Of a stretch of DNA of 64,000 nt, positions 1-8,452 are shown in pieces. The notes below the pieces were generated by a model. It had not been told where the DNA came from. It did not search any database and saw only the letters and a program-made list of their open reading frames with translations. This DNA is from Burkholderiaceae bacterium (GTDB lineage: Bacteria; Pseudomonadota; Gammaproteobacteria; Burkholderiales; Burkholderiaceae_C), in the NCBI GenBank assembly GCA_024235895.1, contig JACKLM010000004.1, positions 310,001-374,000 on the forward strand, written 5' to 3'. Each line of letters opens with the position of its first letter. Position 1 is the first letter of the stretch. The position numbers and the translations under genes are program-made.

Positions 1-740
1 CGGATCCCGGCGGCTACCGCCGCGCAGGCGCCGGTGCCGCAGGCCAGCGTCTCGCCGGCGTCGCGCTCCCACACGCGCAGCTTCACCGCGCCGCGCGAGA
101 GCACCTGCACGAAGCCGGCGTTGACACCGCGCGCGAAGCGCGGGTGGCGCTCGATGCGCGGCCCGTCGGCGGCCACCGGCGCGGCGTCCACGTCGGCCAC
201 GCGCTGCACCGCATGCGGGTTGCCCATCGAGACGACGGCGACCTCCACCGTACGAGCCGCGGCGTCCGCGGCGCCGGCCGGCAGGGCCAGCGGCCACCAG
301 TCGAGGCCGCCCTCGTGCCGCGCCACCAGCGCCGCGGCGTCGAACGGCAGCGCCGCTGGCGCGAAGTCCGGTGCCCCCATGTCGACCGTGACGCGGCCGT
401 CGGGCTGCTCGACGAGCTCGAGCACGCGGTTGACGGTGCGCACCCGCACGCGACGCTTGTCGGTCAGCCCGTGCTCGCGCACGTAGCGCACGAAGCAGCG
501 CGCGCCGTTGCCGCAGTGCTCGACCTCGGCGCCGCTGGCGCCGTTGAAGATGCGGTAGCGGAAGTCGACGTCGGGCGCGTCGGCGCGCTCGACGAGCAGG
601 ATCTGGTCGGCGCCGACGCCGAAGCGCCGGTTGCCCAGCCGCTGCAGCTGCGCACGGCTGAGCGCGAGCCGGCCGCGCGTGGCGTCGAGCACGACGAAGT
701 CGTTGCCCGCGCCCTGCATCTTGGTGAACCGCAGGTGCAT
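1..740 (-). CDS. dapF: Diaminopimelate epimerase (C-terminus cut by window edge)
   Basis: Converts LL- to meso-diaminopimelate in lysine and peptidoglycan synthesis; cytoplasmic and cofactor-free. The reading frame on the minus strand opens at the ATG at 740 with MHLRFTKMQGAGNDFVVLDA, the usual DapF N-terminus. Both catalytic cysteine motifs are present: CGNGARC about a third of the way in, and ACGTGAC near the truncated end. About 246 of some 280-290 residues are in the window. A -10-like box (GATAAT, 751-756 on this strand) sits just upstream, inside the 3' end of the acyltransferase gene, so dapF can be transcribed on its own. It follows the two acyltransferases in the same direction, the conserved Burkholderiales order. 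Identification is secure. Confidence 0.96.
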   Translation of the reverse strand, partial: MHLRFTKMQGAGNDFVVLDATRGRLALSRAQLQRLGNRRFGVGADQILLVERADAPDVDFRYRIFNGASGAEVEHCGNGARCFVRYVREHGLTDKRRVRVRTVNRVLELVEQPDGRVTVDMGAPDFAPAALPFDAAALVARHEGGLDWWPLALPAGAADAAARTVEVAVVSMGNPHAVQRVADVDAAPVAADGPRIERHPRFARGVNAGFVQVLSRGAVKLRVWERDAGETLACGTGACAAVAAGI

Positions 741-750
741 GATGAGCCGG

Positions 751-756
751 ATTATC
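751..756 (-). promoter_or_regulatory. Candidate -10 box of dapF
   Basis: GATAAT on the minus strand ends 10 nt before the dapF ATG, so the predicted transcript has a leader of only about 3-4 nt. No convincing -35 was seen. Confidence 0.4.
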
Positions 757-1774
757 GACGCCGCCCGTACAGCGGCAGCTCGCCCGGCGGCCGCGTCTTG
801 AAGCGCCGGTGCACCCACAGGTACTGCGCCGGCAGGCGGCGGATCTCGGTCTCGATCCAGGCATTCATCGCCGCCGCATCGGCCGCATCGTCGCCGCTGG
901 GCCAGCCGTCCCAGGCCGGCAGGAAGCGCACCCGCCAGCCCTGGCCGCCGGGCAGCATCTCGGCCACCACCGGCTGCACGACCATGCCCAGCGTGCGTGC
1001 CATGCGCGCCGGTGCGACCAGCGTCGCCGCCGGCACACCGAAGAACGGGGCGAAGACCGCCTCCTCGGCGCCGAAGTCCATGTCCGGCAGGTTGAAGAAC
1101 GCGTAGCCCTGGCGCTTGATCGCGCGCACCAGCGGCAGCGCGCCGTCCCGATGGCGCGAGAACACCTGCCCCTGTCCGAATCGCAGCCGGCCGCGACGCA
1201 TCGCGGCGTCGAACACCGGGTTGCTCTGCGACTGGTAGATCGAGCCGACGAGCCGCTTCTGGAACAGCTGCGTGGCCATGCCCGCGACGTCCAGCGCCAT
1301 GAAATGCGGGACCAGCCACATCACCGGGCGCTCGCTGCGCTCGGCCAGCCCGACATCGCCCTCGACGCGGATCAGACGCCGCAGCCGGTCGGGGCTCGCG
1401 TACCACAGCAGCCCGCGCTCGACCAGGCTGCGCCCCAGCCAGCCGAAGTGCTCGCGCAGCAGCGTCTCGCGTGCCCCGCGGCCGAGCTCGGGCAGGCACA
1501 GCTCGAGGTTGCGGCGCGCCACGCGCCGGCGGTTGCCGCCGACGCACAACAGCAGCGCGCCGAGCGCGCGGCCGATCGCGTCGACCCAGGCCAGCGGCAG
1601 CAGGTGCACGAGCCACAGCAGCGCGACGACGACGCGTGCGGCGGCGCGCTCCAGCACGGTGCTGCGGTCGCGCCGGCGCCCGGGCGCCGGCGCGTCGGCG
1701 CCACCGGCACTCCCTGGCGCGGCTTCGGGCTGCGCGCGGCGGGATTCGCCCTTGGGACGGCCCGGCGGGCTCAT
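752..1774 (-). CDS. Lipid A biosynthesis acyltransferase (LpxL/LpxM/HtrB family)
   Basis: Inner-membrane acyltransferase that adds a secondary acyl chain to the lipid A precursor from acyl-ACP. The 340-residue protein has an N-terminal low-complexity basic stretch (residues 1-40), a hydrophobic anchor (VVALLWLVHLLPLAW, about 48-62), then the family's HX4D catalytic motif (PHFMALD). A downstream arginine-rich segment ends in the conserved pattern QYLWVHRRFKTRP. The start at 1774 was chosen because its ATG overlaps the stop of the upstream acyltransferase (ATGA), which indicates translational coupling. The two paralogues probably add different chains, but which is LpxL and which LpxM cannot be settled from sequence alone. 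The 40-residue N-terminal extension is longer than usual, and a later start is possible. Confidence 0.9.
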   Translation of the reverse strand: MSPPGRPKGESRRAQPEAAPGSAGGADAPAPGRRRDRSTVLERAAARVVVALLWLVHLLPLAWVDAIGRALGALLLCVGGNRRRVARRNLELCLPELGRGARETLLREHFGWLGRSLVERGLLWYASPDRLRRLIRVEGDVGLAERSERPVMWLVPHFMALDVAGMATQLFQKRLVGSIYQSQSNPVFDAAMRRGRLRFGQGQVFSRHRDGALPLVRAIKRQGYAFFNLPDMDFGAEEAVFAPFFGVPAATLVAPARMARTLGMVVQPVVAEMLPGGQGWRVRFLPAWDGWPSGDDAADAAAMNAWIETEIRRLPAQYLWVHRRFKTRPPGELPLYGRRR

Positions 1775-2631
1775 GGCGCGCTCGCCCGCGGCGCGCGCGG
1801 GGCCTTGTAGCGGTCGTAGCCCCACAGGTACTGGGAAGGACACTGGCGGATCACGGCCTGCATCGAGCGGTTGATCGCGGCGGCCGCAGCCGCCTCGTCG
1901 GCGCCGGGCGCGGGCGGGTCGGCCAGCTCCTGCACGTGCACGATCCAGCCGCGCCCGCGCGGCAACCGCTCGGCCCACAGCACGCCGAGCGCGGCGCCGC
2001 TTTGCTGCGCCAGCCTGGCCGCCAGCGTCATCGTATAGGCCGCTCGGCCGAAGAACGGGGCCCACACGCCCAGGCCGTCGGGCGGGACCTGGTCCGGCAG
2101 CATCCCGACCGTGCCGCCGGCCTTCAGGGTGCGCAGCAGCTGGCGCACGCCGGCCAGCGACGCCGGCGCGGTCGCCAACCCGGGCCGTGCGCGTGCGGTC
2201 TCCTGCAGCGTTCGCAGCCAGGGCTTGCGCGCCGGGCGGTACAGCACCGTGATCGGGTGCGCGCGGCCGTGGCGTTCGGCGTAGGCCTGGGCGGCGAGCT
2301 CGAAGCTGCCCATGTGCGGCGTCAGCAGCACCAGCCCGCGGCCGGCGGCCAGCCAGGCGTCCAGCCGCTCGGCGCCGTCCCAGGTCACGGGATCCGCCAG
2401 CGGCGCCGCCGGCGGACGCAGCCACAGCCGCGGCAGCTCGGCCGTCATGCGGCCGGCCTCGGCCACCGCGCGCCGGCGGTCGGCCGGCGCGACACCGGCC
2501 AGCGCCGCATGCGCCGCCAGCCGGCGCCGGTAGGTCGGCGACAGCGCCCACGCCGCCCAGCCCAGCAGCGCACCCAGCGCGTGCGAAAACCACAAAGGGC
2601 GCCGGCCCAGCCAGCGCAACAGGGGCATCAT
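1771..2631 (-). CDS. Lipid A biosynthesis acyltransferase (LpxL/HtrB family, first of pair)
   Basis: Second LpxL/LpxM-type acyltransferase, 286 residues. It has a hydrophobic N-terminal segment (about 10-30), the catalytic motif HX4E (TPHMGSFE), and the C-terminal signature QYLWGYDRYKAP. It is the first gene of the operon leading into the second acyltransferase (4-bp overlap) and then dapF. Its start codon is only 6 bp from the -10 box of the divergent metK promoter, so the two promoter regions overlap. Two adjacent ATGs (2631 and 2628) are possible starts. The family assignment is firm; the acyl chain and position are not known. Confidence 0.9.
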   Translation of the reverse strand: MMPLLRWLGRRPLWFSHALGALLGWAAWALSPTYRRRLAAHAALAGVAPADRRRAVAEAGRMTAELPRLWLRPPAAPLADPVTWDGAERLDAWLAAGRGLVLLTPHMGSFELAAQAYAERHGRAHPITVLYRPARKPWLRTLQETARARPGLATAPASLAGVRQLLRTLKAGGTVGMLPDQVPPDGLGVWAPFFGRAAYTMTLAARLAQQSGAALGVLWAERLPRGRGWIVHVQELADPPAPGADEAAAAAAINRSMQAVIRQCPSQYLWGYDRYKAPRAPRASAP

Positions 2632-2643
2632 CGTTCGTATACT
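2616..2643 (+). promoter_or_regulatory. metK promoter
   Basis: TATACT (2638-2643) matches the -10 consensus at five of six positions; a weak -35 (GCAACA) lies 16 bp upstream. The predicted start of transcription is about 2649-2650, the first base of the folded leader. The promoter overlaps the start of the divergent acyltransferase gene. Confidence 0.5.
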
Positions 2644-2648
2644 CGGGC

Positions 2649-2705
2649 CGTCGCCGAGTTAAAGGACAACTTGCGGGGCGACGTGAAAACAGTACCGCTA
2701 AAGCG
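2649..2705 (+). ncRNA. Structured metK leader, candidate SAM-II/SAM-V-type riboswitch
   Basis: Seen: a 7-bp stem (2649-2655 with 2677-2683) whose 21-nt loop contains GUUAAA, followed by UGAAAACAGUACCGCUAAAGCG. The loop segment GCGG (2673-2676) can pair with CCGC (2695-2698), giving an H-type pseudoknot. Known: SAM-II aptamers are compact H-type pseudoknots with a U-rich first loop and a conserved GCUAAA near the 3' side, found upstream of methionine and SAM genes. Inferred: this leader senses SAM for metK. The stem lengths differ from the SAM-II prototype and I could not run a covariance search, so the class is tentative. Confidence 0.5.
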
Positions 2706-2780
2706 TTCGCCGCAATCGAAACGGCCCGCGACGGGCTTCCGGGGTTGGCGACGCAGCAGGCCAATCAACCGGAGTTTATG

Positions 2781-3962
2781 GTGGCGAACGACTTTCTCTT
2801 CACGTCCGAATCGGTCTCCGAGGGCCACCCGGACAAGGTGGCCGACCAGATCTCGGATGCCATCCTCGACGCCGTCTTCCGGCAGGACCCGAAGAGCCGC
2901 GTGGCGGCGGAGACGCTGACCAACACCGGCCTGGTCGTGCTCGCGGGCGAGATCACGACCAACGCGGTCGTCGACTACATCCAGGTCGCGCGCGACACCC
3001 TCAAGCGCATCGGCTACGACGACACCGAGTACGGCATCGACTACAAGGGCTGTGCCGTGCTCGTGGCCTACGACAAGCAGAGCAACGATATCGCCCAGGG
3101 CGTCGATCACGCGAGCGACGACCACCTGAACACCGGCGCCGGCGACCAGGGGCTGATGTTCGGCTACGCCTGCGACGAGACGCCGGAGCTGATGCCCGCG
3201 CCGATCTACTACGCGCACCGGCTCGTCGAGCGCCAGGCGCAGCTGCGCCGCGACGGCCGGCTGCCCTTCCTGCGCCCGGACGCCAAGAGCCAGGTCACGC
3301 TGCGCTACGTCGACGGCAAGCCGCACAGCATCGACACCGTCGTGCTGTCGACCCAGCACAGCCCCGACCAGAGCGAGACGCCGACGAAGATGAAGGCCAG
3401 CTTCGTCGAGGCGGTGATCGAGGAGATCATCAAGCCGGTGCTGCCGAAGGCGTGGCTGCAGGACACCAAGTACCTGATCAACCCGACCGGCCGCTTCGTC
3501 GTCGGCGGCCCGCAGGGCGATTGCGGGCTGACCGGGCGCAAGATCATCGTCGACACCTACGGCGGCGCCTGCCCGCACGGCGGCGGCGCGTTCAGCGGCA
3601 AGGACCCGACCAAGGTCGACCGCTCGGCGGCCTACGCCTGCCGCTACGTGGCGAAGAACGTCGTCGCCGCAGGGCTGGCGCGGCAGTGCCAGATCCAGGT
3701 CGCGTATGCGATCGGCGTCGCGCGGCCGATGAACATCACCGTCTACACCGAGGGCACCGGCGTGATCGCCGACGACAAGATCGCGCAGCTCGTGCGCGAG
3801 CATTTCGACCTGCGGCCGCGGGGCATCATCCAGATGCTCGACCTGCTGCGCCCGATCTACGAGAAGACCGCCGCCTACGGCCACTTCGGCCGCGACGAAC
3901 CCGAGTTCACGTGGGAGAGAACGGACAAGGCGGCTGCGCTGCGCGCAGCCGCGGGCCTGTAG
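2781..3962 (+). CDS. metK: S-adenosylmethionine synthetase
   Basis: Makes S-adenosylmethionine from methionine and ATP; cytoplasmic homotetramer. The protein shows the family motifs in order: TSESVSEGHPDKVADQ near the N-terminus (ATP and metal binding), GAGDQGLMFGYA (about residue 115), and GGGAFSGKDPTKVDRS (phosphate-binding loop). The length of about 393 aa fits. The GTG at 2781 is preferred because GGAG at 2771-2774 is then 6 nt upstream and the protein begins MANDFLFTSES, as in other betaproteobacteria. An ATG one codon earlier (2778) is only 3 nt from that GGAG. It is divergent from the lipid A operon, with a candidate SAM-binding leader upstream. Downstream lies a second copy of its last 14 codons. 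Confidence 0.97.
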   Translation: MANDFLFTSESVSEGHPDKVADQISDAILDAVFRQDPKSRVAAETLTNTGLVVLAGEITTNAVVDYIQVARDTLKRIGYDDTEYGIDYKGCAVLVAYDKQSNDIAQGVDHASDDHLNTGAGDQGLMFGYACDETPELMPAPIYYAHRLVERQAQLRRDGRLPFLRPDAKSQVTLRYVDGKPHSIDTVVLSTQHSPDQSETPTKMKASFVEAVIEEIIKPVLPKAWLQDTKYLINPTGRFVVGGPQGDCGLTGRKIIVDTYGGACPHGGGAFSGKDPTKVDRSAAYACRYVAKNVVAAGLARQCQIQVAYAIGVARPMNITVYTEGTGVIADDKIAQLVREHFDLRPRGIIQMLDLLRPIYEKTAAYGHFGRDEPEFTWERTDKAAALRAAAGL

Positions 3963-4034
3963 GCCCCGAGCGAAGCGAGCTTGGCCGTTCTCGGGCTGCG
4001 CTCATATCGCGTCAGCGATGTGAGCGCGGACCAG

Positions 4035-4079
4035 AGGACCGACAAAGCAGCGGCCCTGCGGGCGGCTGCCGGCCTGTAA
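4035..4079 (+). pseudogene. Duplicated 3' end of metK
   Basis: Fifteen codons including a stop read RTDKAAALRAAAGL, identical in protein to the true metK tail (3918-3962) but different at many third positions. It begins 72 bp after the metK stop and has no start of its own. Identical residues with diverged synonymous sites suggest that the resident metK end was separated from its gene when a related allele or other DNA recombined in. An alternative is an old tandem duplication. The 3963-4034 spacer shows no recognisable feature. Confidence 0.7.
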
Positions 4080-4112
4080 GGGGCATCGCGCACCAACGGC
4101 GCCCCGTGTCAT

Positions 4113-4149
4113 CCTTGAGATTCCCGCATGAAAAGCGGGAATTTCAAGG
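4113..4149. promoter_or_regulatory. 15-bp inverted repeat in front of the DUF4143 ATPase
   Basis: Two 15-bp arms (4113-4127 and 4135-4149; core ATTCCCGC / GCGGGAAT) pair with a single mismatch around the 7-nt loop ATGAAAA. The loop contains an ATG in frame with the ATPase. The repeat may be an operator, or an RNA hairpin that hides this ATG and leaves 4164 as the working start. Confidence 0.6.
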
Positions 4150-4163
4150 TAAAGTCCCCGACC

Positions 4164-5420
4164 ATGTTCGACCGCCCTCAGCTTCGGGCCGCGGTCCTGG
4201 GCGCCCTGGCGCGCAGCCCGGCGGTCGCGCTCGTCGGCCCGCGCCAGGTCGGCAAGACCACGCTGGCGCGCACCTTCGTGCCGCCCGGGGCCTCGAACTG
4301 GTTCGACCTCGAGGACCCGGAGGCCGCAGCCGCCCTGAGTCGGCCCTTGACCGCGCTGCAGGGCCTGCGCGGCCTGGTCGTCATCGACGAGGTCCAGCAT
4401 GCGCCCGAGTTGTTCAAGGTGCTGCGCGTCCTGATCGACCGGCCGGACGCAGCGGCGCGCTTCCTGCTGCTCGGCAGCGCTTCGCCGGCCCTGTTGCGTC
4501 AGTCGGCGGAGTCGCTGGCCGGCCGCATCGAGGTGATCGAGGCCGGGGGCTTCACGCTGGCCGACGTCGACGACGCGCACAGGCTGTGGACGCGCGGCGG
4601 GTTTCCGCGTTCCTACCTGGCCGCCAGCGACGACGACAGCCGGTCCTGGCGCCAAGCCTTCATCCGGACCACGGTCGAGCGCGACCTGCCGCAGTTGGGC
4701 CTGAACGCGCCGGCGCCGGCCCTGCATCGCTTCTGGTCCATGCTGGCGCACTACCACGGCCAGGCCTGGAACGCGGCCGAACCGGCGCGCTCGCTCGGCG
4801 TCAACGAGAGCACCGTGCGCCGCTACCTCGACTGGTTGACCCAGGCCTACCTGATCCGTCAGCTTCAGCCCTGGCATGCCAATCTGGGCAAGCGGCAGGT
4901 CAAGGCGCCCAAGATCTACCTGCGTGACAGCGGCCTGCTGCACACGCTGCTGGGCATCGCGGATGCGGCCGCGCTGCTGCGCCACCCCAAGGCCGGGGCC
5001 TCCTGGGAGGGCTTCGCGCTGGACCAGGTGCTGCGCATCGCGCAGCCGGACGAGGCGTGGTTCTGGGCCACCCATGCGGGCGCCGAGCTGGACTTGCTGA
5101 TGATCGAGGGCGGTCGGCGCATCGGCGTCGAGTTCAAGCTCAGCGATGCACCCAGCGTGACGCGCTCGATGCACATCGCGGTCGCCGACCTGGCCCTGGA
5201 GCGGCTGTACGTCGTCTACCCGGGCCGCCGGCGCTACGCGCTGGCCGACCGCATCGAGGCGGTGCCGCTGCGCGCGCTGCTGCCCGATGACGCGGGCAAC
5301 CCGAGCCAGGCGCCAGCGGCGCAATCCCTCGGTACGCGACGACCGCGCGTCGCGGACCGCGGGCGAACCCTGCAGGCCAGCGGCGCCGCCGTTCAGCGCA
5401 CCGGCGCCGCGAAGCGATAG
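4164..5420 (+). CDS. AAA ATPase with C-terminal DUF4143 nuclease-like domain
   Basis: P-loop ATPase of the AAA_14/DUF4143 group, common accessory proteins of unclear role. Seen: Walker A GPRQVGKTTL near residue 25, Walker B LVVIDEVQ near residue 75, sensor segment LLLGSASP, and a winged-helix-like region (NESTVRRYLDWL). The C-terminal DUF4143 part carries the PD-(D/E)XK-like pattern GAELDLL...GVEFKLS. The domain normally ends near LRALLP; here about 43 low-complexity residues follow, probably readthrough into neighbouring sequence. The start at 4164 is preferred over the in-frame ATG at 4128 because the latter lies in a hairpin loop. It stands alone downstream of the metK tail duplicate, as expected for a mobile accessory gene. 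Confidence 0.85.
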   Translation: MFDRPQLRAAVLGALARSPAVALVGPRQVGKTTLARTFVPPGASNWFDLEDPEAAAALSRPLTALQGLRGLVVIDEVQHAPELFKVLRVLIDRPDAAARFLLLGSASPALLRQSAESLAGRIEVIEAGGFTLADVDDAHRLWTRGGFPRSYLAASDDDSRSWRQAFIRTTVERDLPQLGLNAPAPALHRFWSMLAHYHGQAWNAAEPARSLGVNESTVRRYLDWLTQAYLIRQLQPWHANLGKRQVKAPKIYLRDSGLLHTLLGIADAAALLRHPKAGASWEGFALDQVLRIAQPDEAWFWATHAGAELDLLMIEGGRRIGVEFKLSDAPSVTRSMHIAVADLALERLYVVYPGRRRYALADRIEAVPLRALLPDDAGNPSQAPAAQSLGTRRPRVADRGRTLQASGAAVQRTGAAKR

Positions 5421-5704
5421 TCCGGGCCGACGCCGAGGCTCGCCGCGCTGAACTTGCGCCGCCCGACCCACGCGTCTCGATGCGGCCGAGTGCTGCGTGC
5501 AGCGAGTGGCCTTCGGTCGGCAAGCTCGAAGAGGAAGGCCGTCCTCGCTGCGCGCGAGGTCGGGTGATGGGGTGCCCGAGCAGGATGTCCATCGCGATCC
5601 CCGTGCCGGTGCGCCAGCGTGCGCGACCTTCGGCGCTTCCAGATTCCGGGTGGTCACCATGCTCGCCGTCAACGTGGGGCGGCTTGGGGAAGCTCGCCGC
5701 GCCG
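5421..5704. other. Gap without a supportable gene
   Basis: No reading frame here resembles a protein I know. Short open frames exist on both strands but lack a ribosome binding site and family motifs. Together with the odd C-terminal tail of the ATPase, this may be debris at the edge of an inserted segment. Confidence 0.4.
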
Positions 5705-6501
5705 CTACCCGACGGACTCGCCGGCCACGCCGAAGACGTACGAATCCATCGCCAGCATGCCGTGCACGATGCCGCCTTCGATCACCTGCGCAGGCCGCAT
5801 CGCGCCGGCCGCCCCGGCGGCCACCAGCAGCGGCCAGAAATGCTCCGGCGTCGGGTGCGCCCGCCGAGCGTGCGGTGCGTCGTCCAGCGTGCGGCGCAGC
5901 CGCGCGGAGTCGCCCTGCTCGACCGCCTCGCGCACCCAGGCCGCGAACGCCGCCACGTAGGCCTCGTTGTCACCATGCCCGATGCGGAACTCCTCGAGGT
6001 TGTGCGTCAGGCTGCCCGAGCCGACGACGAGCACGCCTTCGTCGGCCAGCGGCGCGAGCGCCTCGCCGAGCGCCCAGGCGCGGCCGGCATCGAGCCGCGA
6101 CGGCAGCGAGACCTGGAACACCGGCACGTCGGCGTCGGGGTACAGGTGAAGCAGCGGCACCCAGGCGCCATGGTCCAGGCCGCGCCGCTCGTCGGCCTGC
6201 GCTGTCCAGCCAGCCTGCTGCAGGCGCTCGACGGTGCGCTGCGCCAGCCGCGGATGGCCGCTTGCCGGGTAGCCGATCCGGTACAGCGCCGGGTCGAAGC
6301 CGCCGAAGTCGTGGATCGTCGCCGGCTGCGCGGTGCTGCCGACACGCGGCGTCGGCGTCATCCAGTGCGGCGAAACCACCAGCACCGCCTGCGGGCGCGG
6401 CAGCGCGCGGCCCAGCGCGGCGAGCCGCGGCCCGGCCCGGCCGGGGTCGATCGCGAAGGTCGGCGCACCGTGCGAGACGAACAGGCTGGGCAGGCGGGCC
6501 A

Positions 6502-6505
<4 letters not shown>
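5705..6505 (-). CDS. Extradiol dioxygenase of the 4,5-DOPA dioxygenase (LigB/YgiD) family
   Basis: Zinc- or iron-dependent ring-cleavage-type dioxygenase family; bacterial YgiD opens L-DOPA, but the real substrate is often unknown. The 266-residue protein shows the family's metal-binding histidines: SHGAPT near the N-terminus, SPHWM about residue 47, the LDHGAWVPL segment, and SGSLTHNLEEF. The ATGATG start overlaps the stop of the doxX-like gene, so the two are co-translated. The pair is divergent from a LysR regulator that probably controls it. DODA-DoxX-LysR sets are common in Burkholderiales and are thought to respond to aromatic or electrophilic compounds. Confidence 0.88.
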
Positions 6506-6945
<440 letters not shown>

Positions 6946-7041
6946 GAGGGGTCTCCAGGGTCAGTGGCAGCGGACTGCTGCGGTGAGAAGGACTGTAGGA
7001 GTCCCGCCGGAATCGATAAAGACGCTTCATGTGGATACATC

Positions 7042-7058
7042 GTCCCGAATGACGGGAC
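7042..7058. promoter_or_regulatory. Candidate LysR operator between doxX and lysR
   Basis: Inverted repeat GTCCCG-N5-CGGGAC in the 121-bp divergent region, partly overlapping the -10-like GACAAT (7056-7061) of the regulator gene. The position fits autorepression by the LysR protein. The T-N11-A rule is not clearly met, so the exact site is uncertain. Confidence 0.4.
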
Positions 7059-7061
7059 AAT
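7056..7061 (+). promoter_or_regulatory. Candidate -10 box of the LysR gene
   Basis: GACAAT lies 5 nt before the GTG start at 7067, predicting a leaderless transcript. Confidence 0.35.
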
Positions 7062-7066
7062 AAGCC

Positions 7067-7966
7067 GTGGACCGATTCCAGGAGATGCGCGCCTTCGTCG
7101 CCGTCGTCGACAGCGGCAGCTTCGTCCGTGCCGCCGAGGCCCTGGCGGTGTCGAAGACCGCGGTGTCGCGGCTCGTCGGCGACCTGGAGGCCCGGCTCGG
7201 CACGCGGCTGCTGCACCGCACGACGCGCAGGCTGTCGCTGACGCCCGAGGGCGAGGTCTTCCACGATCGCTGCCGGCAGCTGCTCGACGGCGTCGCCGAG
7301 GCCGAGGCCGAGCTCGGCGCCCACGCCGGCGAGGCGATCGGGCAGCTGCGCGTCAACGTCCCGGTGAGCTTCGGGCTGCTGCACCTGGCGCCGCTGTGGC
7401 CGGCGTTCATGGCGCTGCACCCGAGGGTGATGCTCGACGTCGCGCTGTCGGACCGGATCGTCGACCTGGTCGACGAGGGCTACGACCTCGCGGTGCGCAT
7501 CGCGCGGCTGCAGGCGTCGTCGCTGGTCAGCCGCCGGCTCGCGTCGACACGGCTGATCCTGTGCGCGTCACCGCAGTATCTGAGCCGCCACGGCGCGCCC
7601 GCGCATCCGTCGGAGCTGGCGCGCCACGCGGTGATCTCGTACGCGCTGCTGGCGATGGGCGAGCGCTGGGAGTTCGAGGGCCCCGACGGGCCGGTCGGCG
7701 TCGGGGTCGTGCCGCGCATGCGCAGCAACAGCGGCGACACCTGCTGCGCCGCGGCCGTGCAGCACCAGGGCATCGTGCTGCAGCCGTCGTTCCTCGTCGC
7801 GCCGCATCTCGCGTCGGGCGCACTGGTCGAGCTGCTGCCGCAGTACCGCTCGATCGAGCTCGGCGTCTACGCGGTCTACCCCTCGCGCAAGCACCTGACG
7901 ACCAAGGTGCGCGCGCTCGTCGACTTCCTCGTCGACGCCTTTCGCATGCGCGCCTGGCCGGCCTGA
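7067..7966 (+). CDS. LysR family transcriptional regulator
   Basis: DNA-binding regulator of 299 residues. The N-terminal winged helix-turn-helix spans about residues 1-60 (FVRAAEALAVSKTAVSRLVGDLEARLG), followed by a linker helix. The substrate-binding domain has the subclass pattern LRVNVPVSFG and SRRLASTRLILCASPQYL, typical of the large CrgA-like branch. It starts with GTG directly behind a -10-like box. It is transcribed away from the doxX-dioxygenase pair, the standard arrangement for a regulator of its neighbour. The effector is unknown. Confidence 0.92.
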   Translation: MDRFQEMRAFVAVVDSGSFVRAAEALAVSKTAVSRLVGDLEARLGTRLLHRTTRRLSLTPEGEVFHDRCRQLLDGVAEAEAELGAHAGEAIGQLRVNVPVSFGLLHLAPLWPAFMALHPRVMLDVALSDRIVDLVDEGYDLAVRIARLQASSLVSRRLASTRLILCASPQYLSRHGAPAHPSELARHAVISYALLAMGERWEFEGPDGPVGVGVVPRMRSNSGDTCCAAAVQHQGIVLQPSFLVAPHLASGALVELLPQYRSIELGVYAVYPSRKHLTTKVRALVDFLVDAFRMRAWPA

Positions 7967-8101
7967 ACGGCCGCGCACCGCGCGCGGGTCGGCGCGGCGC
8001 GGGTGGCGGGGCTCGACTCGACATCCGCGTTGCAGGCCGTCTGAGGTGCGAGGACGCAGGCCGCAATGGCGAGCGCTCCGACGAATGGCCCGCGAAAGCG
8101 G

Positions 8102-8452
8102 TCAATCCCGAGCAAAGCTTGCGAGTTCCCGCGCCAGCGCCTGCACGAGGGCCGGGAAGTGCTCCGTCACCGTCAGGTAGACGATGCCGTCGTCCACGGT
8201 GTCGTAGCCGTGCGCGATGCGGTTGCGCATCGCCAGCGCGAGGCGGAATTCGGGCATGCGGTCGCGCAGCGGCGGGGACTCGTCGAGCGCGCGGCGACAG
8301 GCCTCGCCGACGATCTCGACCTGGCGCTCGACGGCCGAACGCAGCATCGCGTCAGCCCGGTAGTCATCCAGGCTTCGGCCGGCGAGGAACTTCAGCGCGA
8401 GCGCCGCAGCGTGGGCGGCGTCATCCAGATGCTTCGGCAGGCGTGCGGACAT
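8102..8452 (-). CDS. HepT-like HEPN ribonuclease toxin (MNT/HEPN pair)
   Basis: HEPN-domain (DUF86/HepT) toxin of about 116 aa. The catalytic RX4-6HXY motif is present as RNRIAHGYD (about residue 86), so the RNase is probably active. HepT toxins cut RNA and are held in check, often by AMPylation, by the partner MNT nucleotidyltransferase. The start at 8452 (MSARLPKHL) is chosen for fit to the family; the gene then overlaps the 3' end of the MNT gene by 32 bp, which is usual for this pair. It sits at the edge of a toxin-antitoxin cluster. Confidence 0.85.
   Translation of the reverse strand: MSARLPKHLDDAAHAAALALKFLAGRSLDDYRADAMLRSAVERQVEIVGEACRRALDESPPLRDRMPEFRLALAMRNRIAHGYDTVDDGIVYLTVTEHFPALVQALARELASFARD

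Noticed and set aside
2628..3884. 418-codon frame antisense to metK
   Set aside because: Mirror of the real gene caused by high GC at third positions; no family motif and no ribosome site.
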